Positions 26,339 to 36,915 of a stretch of 64,000 bases of DNA are shown piece after piece (position 1 is the stretch's first letter; each line of letters begins with the position of its first letter). Below the pieces are notes generated by a model. It saw only the letters and a program-made list of their open reading frames with translations. It did not search any database and had not been told where the DNA came from. Location of the stretch: positions 1-64,000 of the forward strand of contig UCII01000034.1 of assembly GCA_900472485.1 (NCBI GenBank), read 5' to 3'. Origin of the DNA: Hyphomicrobiales bacterium. GTDB lineage: Bacteria > Pseudomonadota > Alphaproteobacteria > Rhizobiales > Rhizobiaceae. A program made the translations under genes and the position numbers.

Positions 26339-26692
26339 GATGATGTTCTCCCCTCGAACAAAACTGGGATAAACATCTTTCGCGCGATTCTCAATCCCAG
26401 GCGCAAGTATAAGTTAGTGCCCAGGGATAGGCGAAGCCCGCCGGAGCCGACGGATCGGATTTAGGGCGGGCCTCTAACCATCATCATGATGGCTGTGTCA
26501 TATTGGACCCAGGCGGAGCTTGGCTGTCAACTCGCAGATTTAGGGGTTTCGACAGTCAGGGGCATAAATGGTTAATGACTTGTTCGGTGCGGCCAATCTC
26601 GCCATTGCAGGACCGAAAGCGCGATAAAGAGGCTTTCTTTGCTCATCTTTCCTGTGTCATAGCGAGGGCGATTGAAGAAGGACGGATAGACC
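26339..26692. other. 354-base region upstream of ilvA
   Basis: No gene is seen. GCCCGCC (26436-26442) can pair with GGCGGGC (26465-26471), enclosing a small CCGA-CGGA-TCGG hairpin; this structured block is about 220 bases before ilvA and also faces the divergent lipoprotein gene. Nothing resembling a known riboswitch was recognised. Confidence 0.45.
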
Positions 26693-27943
26693 GTGGACAA
26701 ACACAGTGTTCTCGAAGCCACAGAGGCCATGCGTGGCCTCTTCCCCGCAACGCCGCTGCAGCTAAACGAGCATCTTTCCGCCCGCTATGGCGCCGATATC
26801 TGGCTGAAGCGTGAAGATCTGACGCCGGTTCGCTCCTACAAGATCCGCGGTGCCTTCAATTTCTTTCGCAAGGTGATTGCCGAGGGAGGTACGGGAAAGA
26901 CCTTCGTTTGCGCATCCGCCGGCAATCATGCCCAGGGCTTCGCCTTCGTCTGCCGGCATTTCGGCGTGCCGGGCGTGGTCTATATGCCTGTCACGACGCC
27001 GCAGCAGAAGATCGACAAGACCCGCATCTTCGGCGGCGAGTTCATCACCATCAAGCTCTTCGGCGATTTCTTCGATCAGTGCTATCAGGCGGCACGCGAG
27101 CATGTCGAAAAGATCGACGGCGTCATGGTGCCGCCTTTCGATCATGCCGATATCATCGAAGGGCAGGCGACGGTCGCAGCCGAGATCGCCGAGCAGCTGC
27201 CTGATGGCGTTATTCCCGACCACGTTTTGCTTCCCGTAGGCGGCGGCGGTCTTGCCGCGGGCATCACCGGCTATTTTGCCGATACGCTTCCGCGTGATGC
27301 CTTCACCTTTGCCGAGCCTGCCGGCGCGCCGAGCCTGCGCCGCAGCATCGAGGCGGGGAGGGTGATCACGCTCGTCAAGGTTGATAATTTCGTCGATGGC
27401 GCTGCTGTCGGCCGTATCGGCGAGTTGAACTTCGCCGCGCTTAAGGGTTTTGCGGCCGAGCAGGTCGAACTCATCGAGGAAAACGCCATCTGCGTCACCA
27501 TCACCGATATGCTGAATGTGGAAGGCGTTGTGCTGGAGCCAGCCGGCGCTCTGGCGATCACGGCGCTGGAAAAGCTCGATCGCGATGCCATCCGCGGCAA
27601 GACGATCGTCGCCGTCGTCTCCGGCGGCAATTTCGATTTCGAGCGCCTGCCCGACGTCAAGGAGCGTGCCATGCGCTATGCGGGTTTGAAGAAATACTTC
27701 ATCCTGCGCCTCGCGCAGCGCCCTGGCGCGCTTCGTGATTTCCTCAACATGCTCGGACCGGAGGATGATATTGCCCGCTTCGAATATCTGAAGAAGAGCG
27801 CTCGCAATTTCGGCTCCATCCTGATCGGCATTGAGACGAAGAATCCGGATAATTTCAAGCAGCTTATCGCGAACTTTGAAAGTTCCGGCATGGGCTATGA
27901 GGACATCACCGAAAACGAGATCCTGGCAAACCTGATCATTTGA
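26693..27943 (+). CDS. ilvA: Threonine ammonia-lyase (threonine dehydratase)
   Basis: A 416-residue PLP enzyme that converts threonine to 2-oxobutyrate, the first step toward isoleucine. The PLP lysine is in VRSYKIRGAFNF; CASAGNHAQGFA and LPVGGGGLAAGI bind the cofactor phosphate and ring. The C-terminal 90 residues (YFILRLAQRPGALRDFLNML) form a single ACT-like regulatory domain, shorter than the two-domain E. coli IlvA. The start is GTG 26693, the first family-like residue being close behind. Regulation by isoleucine is likely but not shown. Confidence 0.93.
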   Translation: MDKHSVLEATEAMRGLFPATPLQLNEHLSARYGADIWLKREDLTPVRSYKIRGAFNFFRKVIAEGGTGKTFVCASAGNHAQGFAFVCRHFGVPGVVYMPVTTPQQKIDKTRIFGGEFITIKLFGDFFDQCYQAAREHVEKIDGVMVPPFDHADIIEGQATVAAEIAEQLPDGVIPDHVLLPVGGGGLAAGITGYFADTLPRDAFTFAEPAGAPSLRRSIEAGRVITLVKVDNFVDGAAVGRIGELNFAALKGFAAEQVELIEENAICVTITDMLNVEGVVLEPAGALAITALEKLDRDAIRGKTIVAVVSGGNFDFERLPDVKERAMRYAGLKKYFILRLAQRPGALRDFLNMLGPEDDIARFEYLKKSARNFGSILIGIETKNPDNFKQLIANFESSGMGYEDITENEILANLII

Positions 27944-27980
27944 CTTTGCGACCCCGCAACCTTCATGCTAAAGGCGATCC

Positions 27981-28319
27981 ATGGCTTCGTTCTTTTCAAA
28001 TATCCTTTCGATTTTCACTGGTGGCGCATCGCAGGCGGGCACTGCAAAGTCCGGCGGCTCGACGGTCAGCGTCGAACCCCAGGTGCATGCCGGCTGCACG
28101 ATCTATGCGACGCCGCAGCGCGAGGGCAATCAGTTCCGGCTCATGGGCCGGATCGAGAAGGATGTGAACGGCGAGATCCTGGTGCGCAATTTCATCCGCG
28201 CCGATGTCTTCACCTCGTCGGATGATGCGGTGGAATCGACCTTCCGCAAGGGCCAGCAGATCATCGATCAAAACGGTGCCGGCCTCTTCGGCGACGGCGA
28301 AAAAGTTCGCCAGGTCTGA
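27981..28319 (+). CDS. HlyU family protein
   Basis: A 112-residue protein with a HlyU-like domain: YATPQREGNQFRLMGRIEK, then FIRADVFTSSDDAVESTFRKG and KQIIDQNG-type C-terminus. HlyU proteins in other bacteria are winged-helix regulators, but the rhizobial short form has no proven target. It starts at ATG 27981, 37 bases after ilvA on the same strand, and may be co-transcribed with it. Confidence 0.8.
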   Translation: MASFFSNILSIFTGGASQAGTAKSGGSTVSVEPQVHAGCTIYATPQREGNQFRLMGRIEKDVNGEILVRNFIRADVFTSSDDAVESTFRKGQQIIDQNGAGLFGDGEKVRQV

Positions 28320-28355
28320 TATCGGGCGCATTTCCTTAATAGGCACCTGATGCAG

Positions 28356-28386
28356 GGGCCGCCTCCAGCGTCTGCTTTGGCGGCCC
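28356..28386. terminator. Hairpin between convergent genes
   Basis: GGGCCGCC (28356-28363) pairs with GGCGGCCC (28379-28386) around a 15-base loop. No T tract follows. It separates the plus-strand HlyU gene from the minus-strand SDR and may end both. Confidence 0.45.
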
Positions 28387-28427
28387 ATAACAATCACTGA
28401 CAATTGATGACTGATAGTTCGCAGGGT

Positions 28428-29204
28428 TCAAGCCGTGCGGAAGAGCTTGGCGCCGGACGGAGCGTTGATCGCGCCGCCGTCGACGGTGATTTCGATGGCC
28501 GTTACGTTGGCGGAATCGTCGGAGGCGAAGTAGAGCGCGGCCTTGGCGATCTCGTCGGCTTCGCTCATGCGGCCGAGCGGGCTGAGGCTGCCGAAGCGGG
28601 CCTGTAGAGCATCCAAGGCCTCTGGCGTGGCTGCGCGTGGATCCCAGATCGGCGTCTTGGTGGCGCCGGGCGTCACCTGGTTGACGCGGATGCCGCGGGG
28701 CGCAAGCTCGGAAGCAAGATTGCGGGTCATGGCGCGAACCGCGCCCTTCGTGCCGGCATAGGCTGACGCGCCGGGAATGCCGAGAACGGCATGCACGGAG
28801 CCGTTCAGGATCACGGAACCGCCATCGTTCAGATATGGCAGGGCGGCCTGCACGGTGAAGAAGACGCCGGTGAAATTGATGCGGACGATGGTTTCGAACT
28901 GCTCAAGCGTCGTTTTGCCGAGCGGCGTATCGCCGGCAATGCCGGCATTGGCAAAGACCACATCGAATTTTCCAAGCTTTTCCGCAGCCTCGGCAAAGGC
29001 TTTTTCCATGGCCGGAATATCGGTGGTGTCGGCCTGCAATGCCAGCACATCGCCGCCGAGTTGCTCGGCTGCCGCAGCCAGTGTCTTGGCGTTGCGGCCT
29101 GTTATGGCGACCTTGGCGCCTTCGGCGAGAAAGAGGCGGGCGGTGGCAAGGCCAATACCGCTGTTTCCACCGGTGATGACGGCGACCTTGTTCTTGAGAC
29201 GCAT
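28428..29204 (-). CDS. Short-chain dehydrogenase/reductase
   Basis: A 258-residue SDR with VAVITGGNSGIGLATARLF, VVFANAGIAG (NAG motif), VILNGSVHAVLG (catalytic Ser) and YAGTKGAVRAM (Tyr-x-x-x-Lys). The second ATG at 29204 is chosen because AGGAG lies eight bases before it; the first at 29210 is too close. It is divergent from a TetR gene across a two-repeat operator, so it is probably the target of that regulator. The substrate is unknown; quinone or aldehyde reduction is common in such pairs. Confidence 0.92.
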   Translation of the reverse strand: MRLKNKVAVITGGNSGIGLATARLFLAEGAKVAITGRNAKTLAAAAEQLGGDVLALQADTTDIPAMEKAFAEAAEKLGKFDVVFANAGIAGDTPLGKTTLEQFETIVRINFTGVFFTVQAALPYLNDGGSVILNGSVHAVLGIPGASAYAGTKGAVRAMTRNLASELAPRGIRVNQVTPGATKTPIWDPRAATPEALDALQARFGSLSPLGRMSEADEIAKAALYFASDDSANVTAIEITVDGGAINAPSGAKLFRTA

Positions 29205-29237
29205 ATTCATAGCTCCTGTTGGCTTCTGTCACGATCT

Positions 29238-29277
29238 GGATTATGATCGTTATCTACAAGGATTATGATCGTAATCC
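29238..29277. promoter_or_regulatory. Tandem operator between divergent SDR and TetR genes
   Basis: Two near-identical repeats, GGATTATGATCGTTATC (29238-29254) and GGATTATGATCGTAATCC (29260-29277), start 22 bases apart, two helical turns. Each repeat is itself an imperfect palindrome centred on GATC. They lie between the start codons of the divergent SDR and TetR genes, where TetR proteins usually bind to repress both. Assignment to the adjacent TetR is inference from position and symmetry. Confidence 0.75.
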
Positions 29278-29309
29278 ATTTTGTCAAGCCAGGCATGAAA
29301 GGATTTTCG

Positions 29310-29891
29310 ATGGGCCGCTCACAATTGGAGAAGCAGAAGACGCACGAACGCATCGTGACGCTCGCCGCCAAGCGTTTGCGTGAGGAAGGATTGGAAGGGA
29401 TTGGCGTCGCCGATCTGATGAAAGAAGCGGGGCTTACAGTCGGCGGCTTCTACAAGCACTTCGCCTCTCGCGACGAACTGGTGGCGGAAGCCGTGGAATC
29501 GGCGATCGGGTCGTGGCGGCGACAGCAGGAGGAAAAGGGGATCGATCCCGCAAGCATCTCGCTCGACGAGTATGTCGATACCTATCTCAGCGGACGTCAC
29601 CGCGATCATTGCGGTGAGGGCTGTGCCTATGCGGCGCTGACGGCAGATATGGCGCGCAGCAGTGATACGGTCCGCGCTGTTGCGACGGAAGGCTTGCGGA
29701 GGAATTTCGATGCGATGACCGCGCGCATGCCGAAACCGGAGACAGCCGAAGCCAGACGCAAGGCGATCATCACCTCCTGCCTGATGACCGGTGCGCTCGG
29801 CCTTGCGCGCGTGTCAAATGACGAGGCTCTTTCCGATGAAATTCTGGAAACCGTGAGGTCGTTCGTGAAGGAGTTGCCACAGGCGGAATAG
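29310..29891 (+). CDS. TetR family transcriptional repressor
   Basis: A 193-residue regulator. The N-terminal helix-turn-helix is IGVADLMKEAGLTVGGFYKHFASRD, the usual TetR form; the C-terminal ligand domain holds two cysteines (HCGEGCAYAAL) that might sense oxidants or electrophiles, as in NemR-type regulators. The start at ATG 29310 has AAGGA upstream; starts at 29265 and 29295 are in frame. It faces a SDR gene across a double operator and likely represses it and itself. Confidence 0.9.
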   Translation: MGRSQLEKQKTHERIVTLAAKRLREEGLEGIGVADLMKEAGLTVGGFYKHFASRDELVAEAVESAIGSWRRQQEEKGIDPASISLDEYVDTYLSGRHRDHCGEGCAYAALTADMARSSDTVRAVATEGLRRNFDAMTARMPKPETAEARRKAIITSCLMTGALGLARVSNDEALSDEILETVRSFVKELPQAE

Positions 29892-29895
29892 CAAA

Positions 29896-29917
29896 GCGGC
29901 CGGCTGATGCCGGCCGC
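29896..29917. terminator. Perfect 9-bp hairpin between convergent TetR and azoR
   Basis: GCGGCCGGC and GCCGGCCGC pair perfectly around TGAT, just after the TetR stop codon and 27 bases before the azoR stop. It is symmetric, so it can end both transcripts; there is no long T run. Confidence 0.6.
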
Positions 29918-29944
29918 CTGTCAATGTCTGAAGGCTGCAGTCGA

Positions 29945-30559
29945 TTAAGCCGCGAGAGCCAGCTCCGAGGCGCGGGCCTGGGCGGCACCGACGGCCTTTT
30001 CAGCAGCTTCCGGACCAAAAGCAACGCCTTCGATGTAAACGGTCTCGACATCGGTGATGCCGATGAAGCCGAGAACCGACTTCAGGTAGGGAATGGCATG
30101 GTTCAGCGGGGCAGCTGGGCCTTCGGAGTAGACGCCGCCGGAAGCAAGCACGATATAGGCCTTCTTGCCGGTCGCCAGACCCTTCGGGCCGGTTTCCGTG
30201 TAGGTGAAGGTGCGGCCGGCGCGGGCAACGTTGTCGATCCAGGTCTTCAGCGAGGAATAGATGTTGAAGTTGATGAGGCCGGTGCCGATGACCAGGGTGT
30301 CGGCTGCCAGCAGCTCGTCGATCAGCGCGTCGGAAACCTTGACCAGTTCCTGCTGTTCGGGCGTGCGGGCGTCAGCCGGCGTGCGGATGGCGACCGTGAA
30401 GGGGCCATCGATGTGCGGCAGGTTGTCGGCAGCGAGATCGCGCTTGACGAGCGTCTTGCCCGGATTGTTGGCCTTGATCTTCTCGGCCAGTTCGGTGGCG
30501 ATCTTCGTGGAGAGCGAGTCCGGACGCGGGCTGGCGGTCAGAAGCAGAATGGAGGACAT
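29945..30559 (-). CDS. azoR: FMN-dependent NADH-azoreductase
   Basis: A 204-residue flavodoxin-fold enzyme that reduces azo dyes, quinones and nitro compounds with NADH through FMN. Family motifs are ILLLTASPRPDSLSTKIA, VIGTGLINFNIYSSLKTWID (FMN/substrate loop) and TFTYTETGPKGL. Length matches AzoR. ATG 30559 has AAGGAA upstream. It is divergent from a LysR gene, which probably controls it. Confidence 0.94.
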   Translation of the reverse strand: MSSILLLTASPRPDSLSTKIATELAEKIKANNPGKTLVKRDLAADNLPHIDGPFTVAIRTPADARTPEQQELVKVSDALIDELLAADTLVIGTGLINFNIYSSLKTWIDNVARAGRTFTYTETGPKGLATGKKAYIVLASGGVYSEGPAAPLNHAIPYLKSVLGFIGITDVETVYIEGVAFGPEAAEKAVGAAQARASELALAA

Positions 30560-30639
30560 ATCCGTTTTCCTTTTCAATGAGTTGCTAAATCGGCTGGGAG
30601 AGTCCGATCACGTTCACCTCCATAAATAAGTCTTCAGTG

Positions 30640-30683
30640 CTATCGAGAAAAACTGTGATAATATGGATTGGAATTATCGATAG
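30640..30683. promoter_or_regulatory. Candidate LysR operator region
   Basis: CTATCGAG at 30640-30647 and TTATCGATAG at 30674-30683 give related TATCGA-type half-sites in the 136-base gap between divergent azoR and the LysR gene. LysR proteins usually bind such sites next to their own start. The pairing is suggestive only. Confidence 0.35.
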
Positions 30684-30695
30684 AATGGATGGCAG

Positions 30696-31664
30696 ATGCT
30701 CCCCAATCCCACCCTCGACCAATTGCAGGTCTTTCTGACCGTTGCCGAGTCAGGCAGTTTCTCGGCCGCGTCACGGATGCTCAACCGCGCGCAATCGGTC
30801 ATCAGTTACACGATTGCCAATCTGGAGGCCCAGCTCGAAATGCCGTTGTTCGAGCGGTCGGGCTCGCGCCAGCCGAAGCTGACGGACGAGGGCAGGGTGA
30901 TGCTGGAGGATGCGCGCCGTATCCTTTCCGATCTCCAGGTGATGCGCGCCAGAGTGAAGGGTTTGAAGACGGGGCTAGAGGCAGAGGTGGCTGTCGCCAT
31001 CAGTGTCATGGTGCCGGTTCATGCCACCGTCGAGGTGTTACGCGAATTCCGCGATCGCTTTCCCTATGTGTCGCTGCGGCTCGATACGGGCGAGCTAGGC
31101 ACGATGATGGAGCTTGTCACGAGCGGCAAGTCGACCATTGGAATCGGCGGCGCTGTCGTCAAACAGGATGACGCTTTGGTCATCGAGCGCATCGGACATT
31201 CCTTCATGATGCCGGTCGCAGCCCCGACGCATCCGCTCGCTTTGCTGGGACGACCGCTGACTCTTGCCGACGTGCGCGAAGAAGTGCAACTGGTCGTCAC
31301 CGACGCATCAAACCTCACCAATGGCAAGGATTTCAACGTCCTGTCCTACAAGATCTGGCATCTCAGCGATATCGCCACCAAGCATCAGCTGATCCGCGGT
31401 GGTCTTGGCTGGGGCGGCCTGCCGGCCTCGTTCATCATGGAGGATCTGCAGAAGGGCAGGCTGGTGCCGCTGGCTCTCGATGCCTACGATCAGAGCGAAT
31501 ATCCGCTCTATGCCATCCGCAAGGTGGATAATCCCCCTGGGCCTGCGGCTGCGTGGATGATCGAGGCTTTCCGCTCGCGTCTGGCACGGTGCCCGAATCA
31601 GGAAGACTTCAAGTCCGCCGTCGAGATGTTCCATCCGGGAGACAAGCGCTTGGCGGCGGAGTGA
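30696..31664 (+). CDS. LysR family transcriptional regulator
   Basis: A 322-residue regulator with the LysR helix-turn-helix at the N-terminus (QLQVFLTVAESGSFSAASR, then LNRAQSVISYTIANLE) and a periplasmic-binding-like effector domain. The start at ATG 30696 is standard for the family. It faces azoR; LysR proteins commonly activate a divergent redox gene in response to quinones or related compounds. The effector is unknown. Confidence 0.93.
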   Translation: MLPNPTLDQLQVFLTVAESGSFSAASRMLNRAQSVISYTIANLEAQLEMPLFERSGSRQPKLTDEGRVMLEDARRILSDLQVMRARVKGLKTGLEAEVAVAISVMVPVHATVEVLREFRDRFPYVSLRLDTGELGTMMELVTSGKSTIGIGGAVVKQDDALVIERIGHSFMMPVAAPTHPLALLGRPLTLADVREEVQLVVTDASNLTNGKDFNVLSYKIWHLSDIATKHQLIRGGLGWGGLPASFIMEDLQKGRLVPLALDAYDQSEYPLYAIRKVDNPPGPAAAWMIEAFRSRLARCPNQEDFKSAVEMFHPGDKRLAAE

Positions 31665-31696
31665 AAAAGTCCTCTCCCCGAATAAGAGGAGAGGAC
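31664..31696 (-). terminator. Rho-independent terminator after cpdB
   Basis: GTCCTCTCC (31669-31677) pairs with GGAGAGGAC (31688-31696); on the minus strand a run of five T follows. It also lies just past the LysR stop. Confidence 0.85.
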
Positions 31697-31710
31697 GCTA
31701 CCATTCGTGA

Positions 31711-33699
<1,989 letters not shown>

Positions 33700-33836
33700 A
33701 AGACACTCCTTCAACGATGGGGCTATGGTCCGTCGATCATCTCTCGGGCGAGGGAGATTAGGACGATTTTTGAAGGTGTGCACCAGGAATGTGACAGGCT
33801 TATTGTGGATCGTAGCCGGCTCAAGCCGGCATGCCA

Positions 33837-34196
33837 TCAACGTTTGAGAACAGGCTTCATGTCCTTATGGAAAAAGCGGAAATAGGATGCGACCTTAGCC
33901 GAGGCATTGGACGAGCGGTCGAACTCTATGCCGATACGGCCGTTGTGAGCCCAGCGCACGAAACCGTCCAGCAAGCCGATATCGTCGCATTCGACGCGAA
34001 CCTTGCTGCCCGCGGCCGCATAAAGCGGCGCCTGCAGGTCGAGAGCGATGCCGCTTGTGGAAATATCGACGACACGGCCGGCGACAAGTCTGGTGAAATA
34101 TCGAACCTGGCCCGTGAGCCGCGCATGATGGCGCGGCGAGCCGCGTGTCTTGATTTTCAGATTACCCTGAACGGGAGATTTCGAAGAGAACTGCAT
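33837..34196 (-). CDS. PilZ domain protein
   Basis: A 119-residue protein with one PilZ domain, a c-di-GMP binding fold: the RHHARLTGQVRY arginine stretch and VVDISTSGIALDL correspond to the RxxxR and D/NxSxxG motifs. Such proteins link c-di-GMP to motility or polysaccharide output. ATG 34196 is the usual family start; six more residues are possible from 34214. The target is not evident from the neighbours. Confidence 0.85.
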   Translation of the reverse strand: MQFSSKSPVQGNLKIKTRGSPRHHARLTGQVRYFTRLVAGRVVDISTSGIALDLQAPLYAAAGSKVRVECDDIGLLDGFVRWAHNGRIGIEFDRSSNASAKVASYFRFFHKDMKPVLKR

Positions 34197-34355
34197 GATG
34201 TTATCCCGGCTCATCCATCTTTTCTAGGTTTGGATATCAGATGTGCCTTGAGGGATGTTTAGCATAATCGCTAAAATTGTAGCCGGACGTCCCGAATCGG
34301 TACCGCATCGAGATGACCGCTGCAATCGGCGATGTGACTATGAGAGGTGCAGGAT

Positions 34356-35159
34356 ATGCGTATCGTTTCGTTGAATGCATGGGGCGGTCGGCTGCATGAG
34401 CCGCTGATGCCCTATCTCGTGGATGTCGATGCGGATATTCTCTGCCTTCAGGAAATGGTTCGCACGCAGGGAGCGGATGCCGATTGGCTGGTTTATCGCG
34501 ATCACGGCATCGAGCTCCTGCAGCGCGCCAATCTCTTCGAGGAGCTGAAGGCTGCTTTGCCGGCTTACGATGCTTTCTTCCTCCCCGTGGCACGAGGCGA
34601 TCTTTTCGATGGGGACCGGCGATTCGATTCCGAGTTCGGACTAGCAACCTTCGTGCGCCGGACCTATCCAGTCATCGGCCAGGCAGCCGGCTTCGTTCAC
34701 GGCGAATTCTCGGCCGATGGCTATGGGCCTCATCCGCGCTCCCGCAATGCCCATTGTATCCGCCTGTTCGACTATGAGCGCGGCTACCCAATAACTATTG
34801 CTCATCTGCACGGCCTGCGGGATCTGGAAGGGAAGGGCGATACGCCGGCCCGCCGCCATCAAGCAAATGCGTTGGTCGATCTCATCCGGCAAGTAAAGCA
34901 GGAGGGTGACAGGCTGGTCGTCTGCGGCGATTTTAACCTGCTGCCCGGCAGCGAGACCTTCGATATTCTCGGTCCACTTGGCCTTGTCGATCTCGTCACT
35001 TCAAGGGGACATGAGGATACGCGCACCTCGCATTACAAGAAGCAGCCGCGCTTTGCCGACTACATGCTCGTGACGTCCAATGTCGAGGTCATCCATTTCG
35101 ATCCTGTAGCCGAGCCTGAAGTCTCGGATCACCGCGCTTTGCTGCTGGATTTGAAATAG
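34356..35159 (+). CDS. Endonuclease/exonuclease/phosphatase family protein
   Basis: A 267-residue protein with the EEP fold. It starts with MRIVSLNAWGGRL, has ILCLQEMVR with the metal Glu, VVCGDFNLLPGSE with Asp/Asn of the active site and a final SDHRALLLDLK with the catalytic His. Members cleave DNA, phospholipids or inositol phosphates; the exact substrate is unknown. The ATG at 34356 has AGGAT upstream. It lacks a signal peptide, so it is likely cytoplasmic. Confidence 0.9.
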   Translation: MRIVSLNAWGGRLHEPLMPYLVDVDADILCLQEMVRTQGADADWLVYRDHGIELLQRANLFEELKAALPAYDAFFLPVARGDLFDGDRRFDSEFGLATFVRRTYPVIGQAAGFVHGEFSADGYGPHPRSRNAHCIRLFDYERGYPITIAHLHGLRDLEGKGDTPARRHQANALVDLIRQVKQEGDRLVVCGDFNLLPGSETFDILGPLGLVDLVTSRGHEDTRTSHYKKQPRFADYMLVTSNVEVIHFDPVAEPEVSDHRALLLDLK

Positions 35160-35165
35160 GAAAGG

Positions 35166-35627
35166 TCACAGGCCAACATTTGGCCGGTCGATGATCTCAC
35201 GTAGCGCGAAGCTGGAATTGATCTTCACGACGTGCGGCAGGGCTGAAAGCCAGTCGCGATGGATGCGTTCATAGTCCTCAAGGTCGCGCGCAGCGACACG
35301 CAATATGTAGTCGTATTCTCCAGACATGAGGTAGCAGGAGAGCACATTGGGGCAGCGCTTGACCGCGGTTTCGAATTCCGAAAGTGTCTTGGCGAACTGG
35401 CCCGACAGCGAGATATGCACGAAGGCGATCATCTTGTAATCAAGCGCCTTGTGCGAGAGATGCGCGTGATAGCCGTCGATGACGCCGCTCTTTTCCAGAA
35501 TATCGAGCCGCCGCGAACAGGCCGAAGGTGAAAGACCGACCTTCTCAGCCAGTTCCGCATTGGTGATCCGGGCATTTTGCTGCAGCATCCGCAGAATCGA
35601 ATGATCTATGGCGTCTAGGTCGGACAT
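35166..35627 (-). CDS. Lrp/AsnC family regulator, probable ald regulator
   Basis: A 153-residue Lrp/AsnC regulator. The helix-turn-helix is ITNAELAEKVGLSPSACSRRL, followed by the RAM ligand-binding domain (YDYILRVAARDLEDYERI). It faces the alanine dehydrogenase gene across a 152-base gap, an arrangement known for AldR-type activators responding to alanine. The effector here is inferred. Confidence 0.92.
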   Translation of the reverse strand: MSDLDAIDHSILRMLQQNARITNAELAEKVGLSPSACSRRLDILEKSGVIDGYHAHLSHKALDYKMIAFVHISLSGQFAKTLSEFETAVKRCPNVLSCYLMSGEYDYILRVAARDLEDYERIHRDWLSALPHVVKINSSFALREIIDRPNVGL

Positions 35628-35779
35628 TCGAAGATCTTTCGAAGAAATTCCTATTCGCGCAATAAATCACGAAAAATGACTGGAGCGCAAATCGTCTTTG
35701 CAAGGACATTGCGGGGCGGTGGTGGTCTGATTTCACGTGGAGAAAATGAAAGACGCAAAAGCATTCGAGGAGGAATGAA

Positions 35780-36898
35780 ATGCGCGTTGGCTGCCCCAAG
35801 GAAATCAAGAACCACGAGTACCGCGTCGGCCTGACGCCGGCGTCCGTTCGCGAATATGTCGCCCATGGCCACGAAGTCTGGATTGAAACGAAAGCTGGCG
35901 CCGGCATCGGCGCCGACGATCATGCCTACATTGCCGCCGGCGCGAAGATCGCCGCAAGCGCCAAGGATATTTTCGAGAAGTGCGACATGATCGTGAAGGT
36001 CAAGGAACCGCAGCCCTCGGAATGGGCGCAGCTTCGCGAGGGACAGCTTCTTTACACCTATCTGCATCTCGCGCCCGATCCAGAGCAGACAAAGGGGTTG
36101 CTCGCCTCGGGCGTGACCGCCGTAGCCTATGAGACCGTGACCGACGAGCGCGGCGGCCTGCCGCTGCTGGCGCCTATGTCCGAAGTCGCGGGCCGCCTGT
36201 CGATCCAGGCGGGTGCGACCGCTCTGCAGAAGGCCAATGGCGGCCTCGGTATTCTGCTCGGCGGCGTACCGGGCGTGCTGCCGGCCAAGGTGGCGATCAT
36301 CGGCGGCGGCGTCGTCGGGCTGCATGCCGCCAAGATGGCAGCCGGCCTCGGCGCCGATGTCAGCATCCTCGACCGATCGCTGCCGCGTCTGCGCCAGCTC
36401 GACGATATCTTCAATGGCCGCGTTCACACCCGCTATTCGAGCATCCAGGCGCTGGAAGAAGAGGTCTTTTCCGCCGATCTTGTGATCGGCGCCGTGCTGA
36501 TCCCCGGCGCCGCCGCGCCGAAGCTGGTGACGCGCGAAATGCTGTCAGGCATGAAAAAGGGCTCGGTCATCGTCGACGTCGCCATCGACCAGGGCGGCTG
36601 TTTCGAGACCTCTCATGCGACGACGCATTCCGACCCGACCTATGTGGTCGAAGGTGTCGTGCATTATTGCGTCGCCAACATGCCGGGCGCGGTTCCCGTG
36701 ACCTCGGCACATGCGCTCAACAACGCCACGGTCTATCACGGCCTCGCTTTGGCCGATCGTGGCTTGCGCGCCATCGCGGAAGACAAGCATCTCCGCAATG
36801 GCCTCAATGTGCATAAGGGCCGCATCACGAACCGGCCGGTGGCCGAAGCGCTCGGCTACGAGGCCGTTGCGCCGGAGAGTATTCTGAACGTCGCGTAA
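35780..36898 (+). CDS. ald: Alanine dehydrogenase
   Basis: A 372-residue NAD enzyme that interconverts alanine with pyruvate plus ammonia. Conserved segments are MRVGCPKEIKNHEYRVGLT, VKVKEPQPSEW, VAIIGGGVVGLHAAKMA (NAD Rossmann loop), VIVDVAIDQGGCFETS and VAN-MPGAVPVTSA. Length is normal. GAGGAGGAATG sits before the start. Divergent from the Lrp-type regulator. In rhizobia the enzyme supports growth on alanine and amino-acid balance. Confidence 0.97.
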   Translation: MRVGCPKEIKNHEYRVGLTPASVREYVAHGHEVWIETKAGAGIGADDHAYIAAGAKIAASAKDIFEKCDMIVKVKEPQPSEWAQLREGQLLYTYLHLAPDPEQTKGLLASGVTAVAYETVTDERGGLPLLAPMSEVAGRLSIQAGATALQKANGGLGILLGGVPGVLPAKVAIIGGGVVGLHAAKMAAGLGADVSILDRSLPRLRQLDDIFNGRVHTRYSSIQALEEEVFSADLVIGAVLIPGAAAPKLVTREMLSGMKKGSVIVDVAIDQGGCFETSHATTHSDPTYVVEGVVHYCVANMPGAVPVTSAHALNNATVYHGLALADRGLRAIAEDKHLRNGLNVHKGRITNRPVAEALGYEAVAPESILNVA

Positions 36899-36915
36899 AG
36901 CCCATCGCGCGCACG

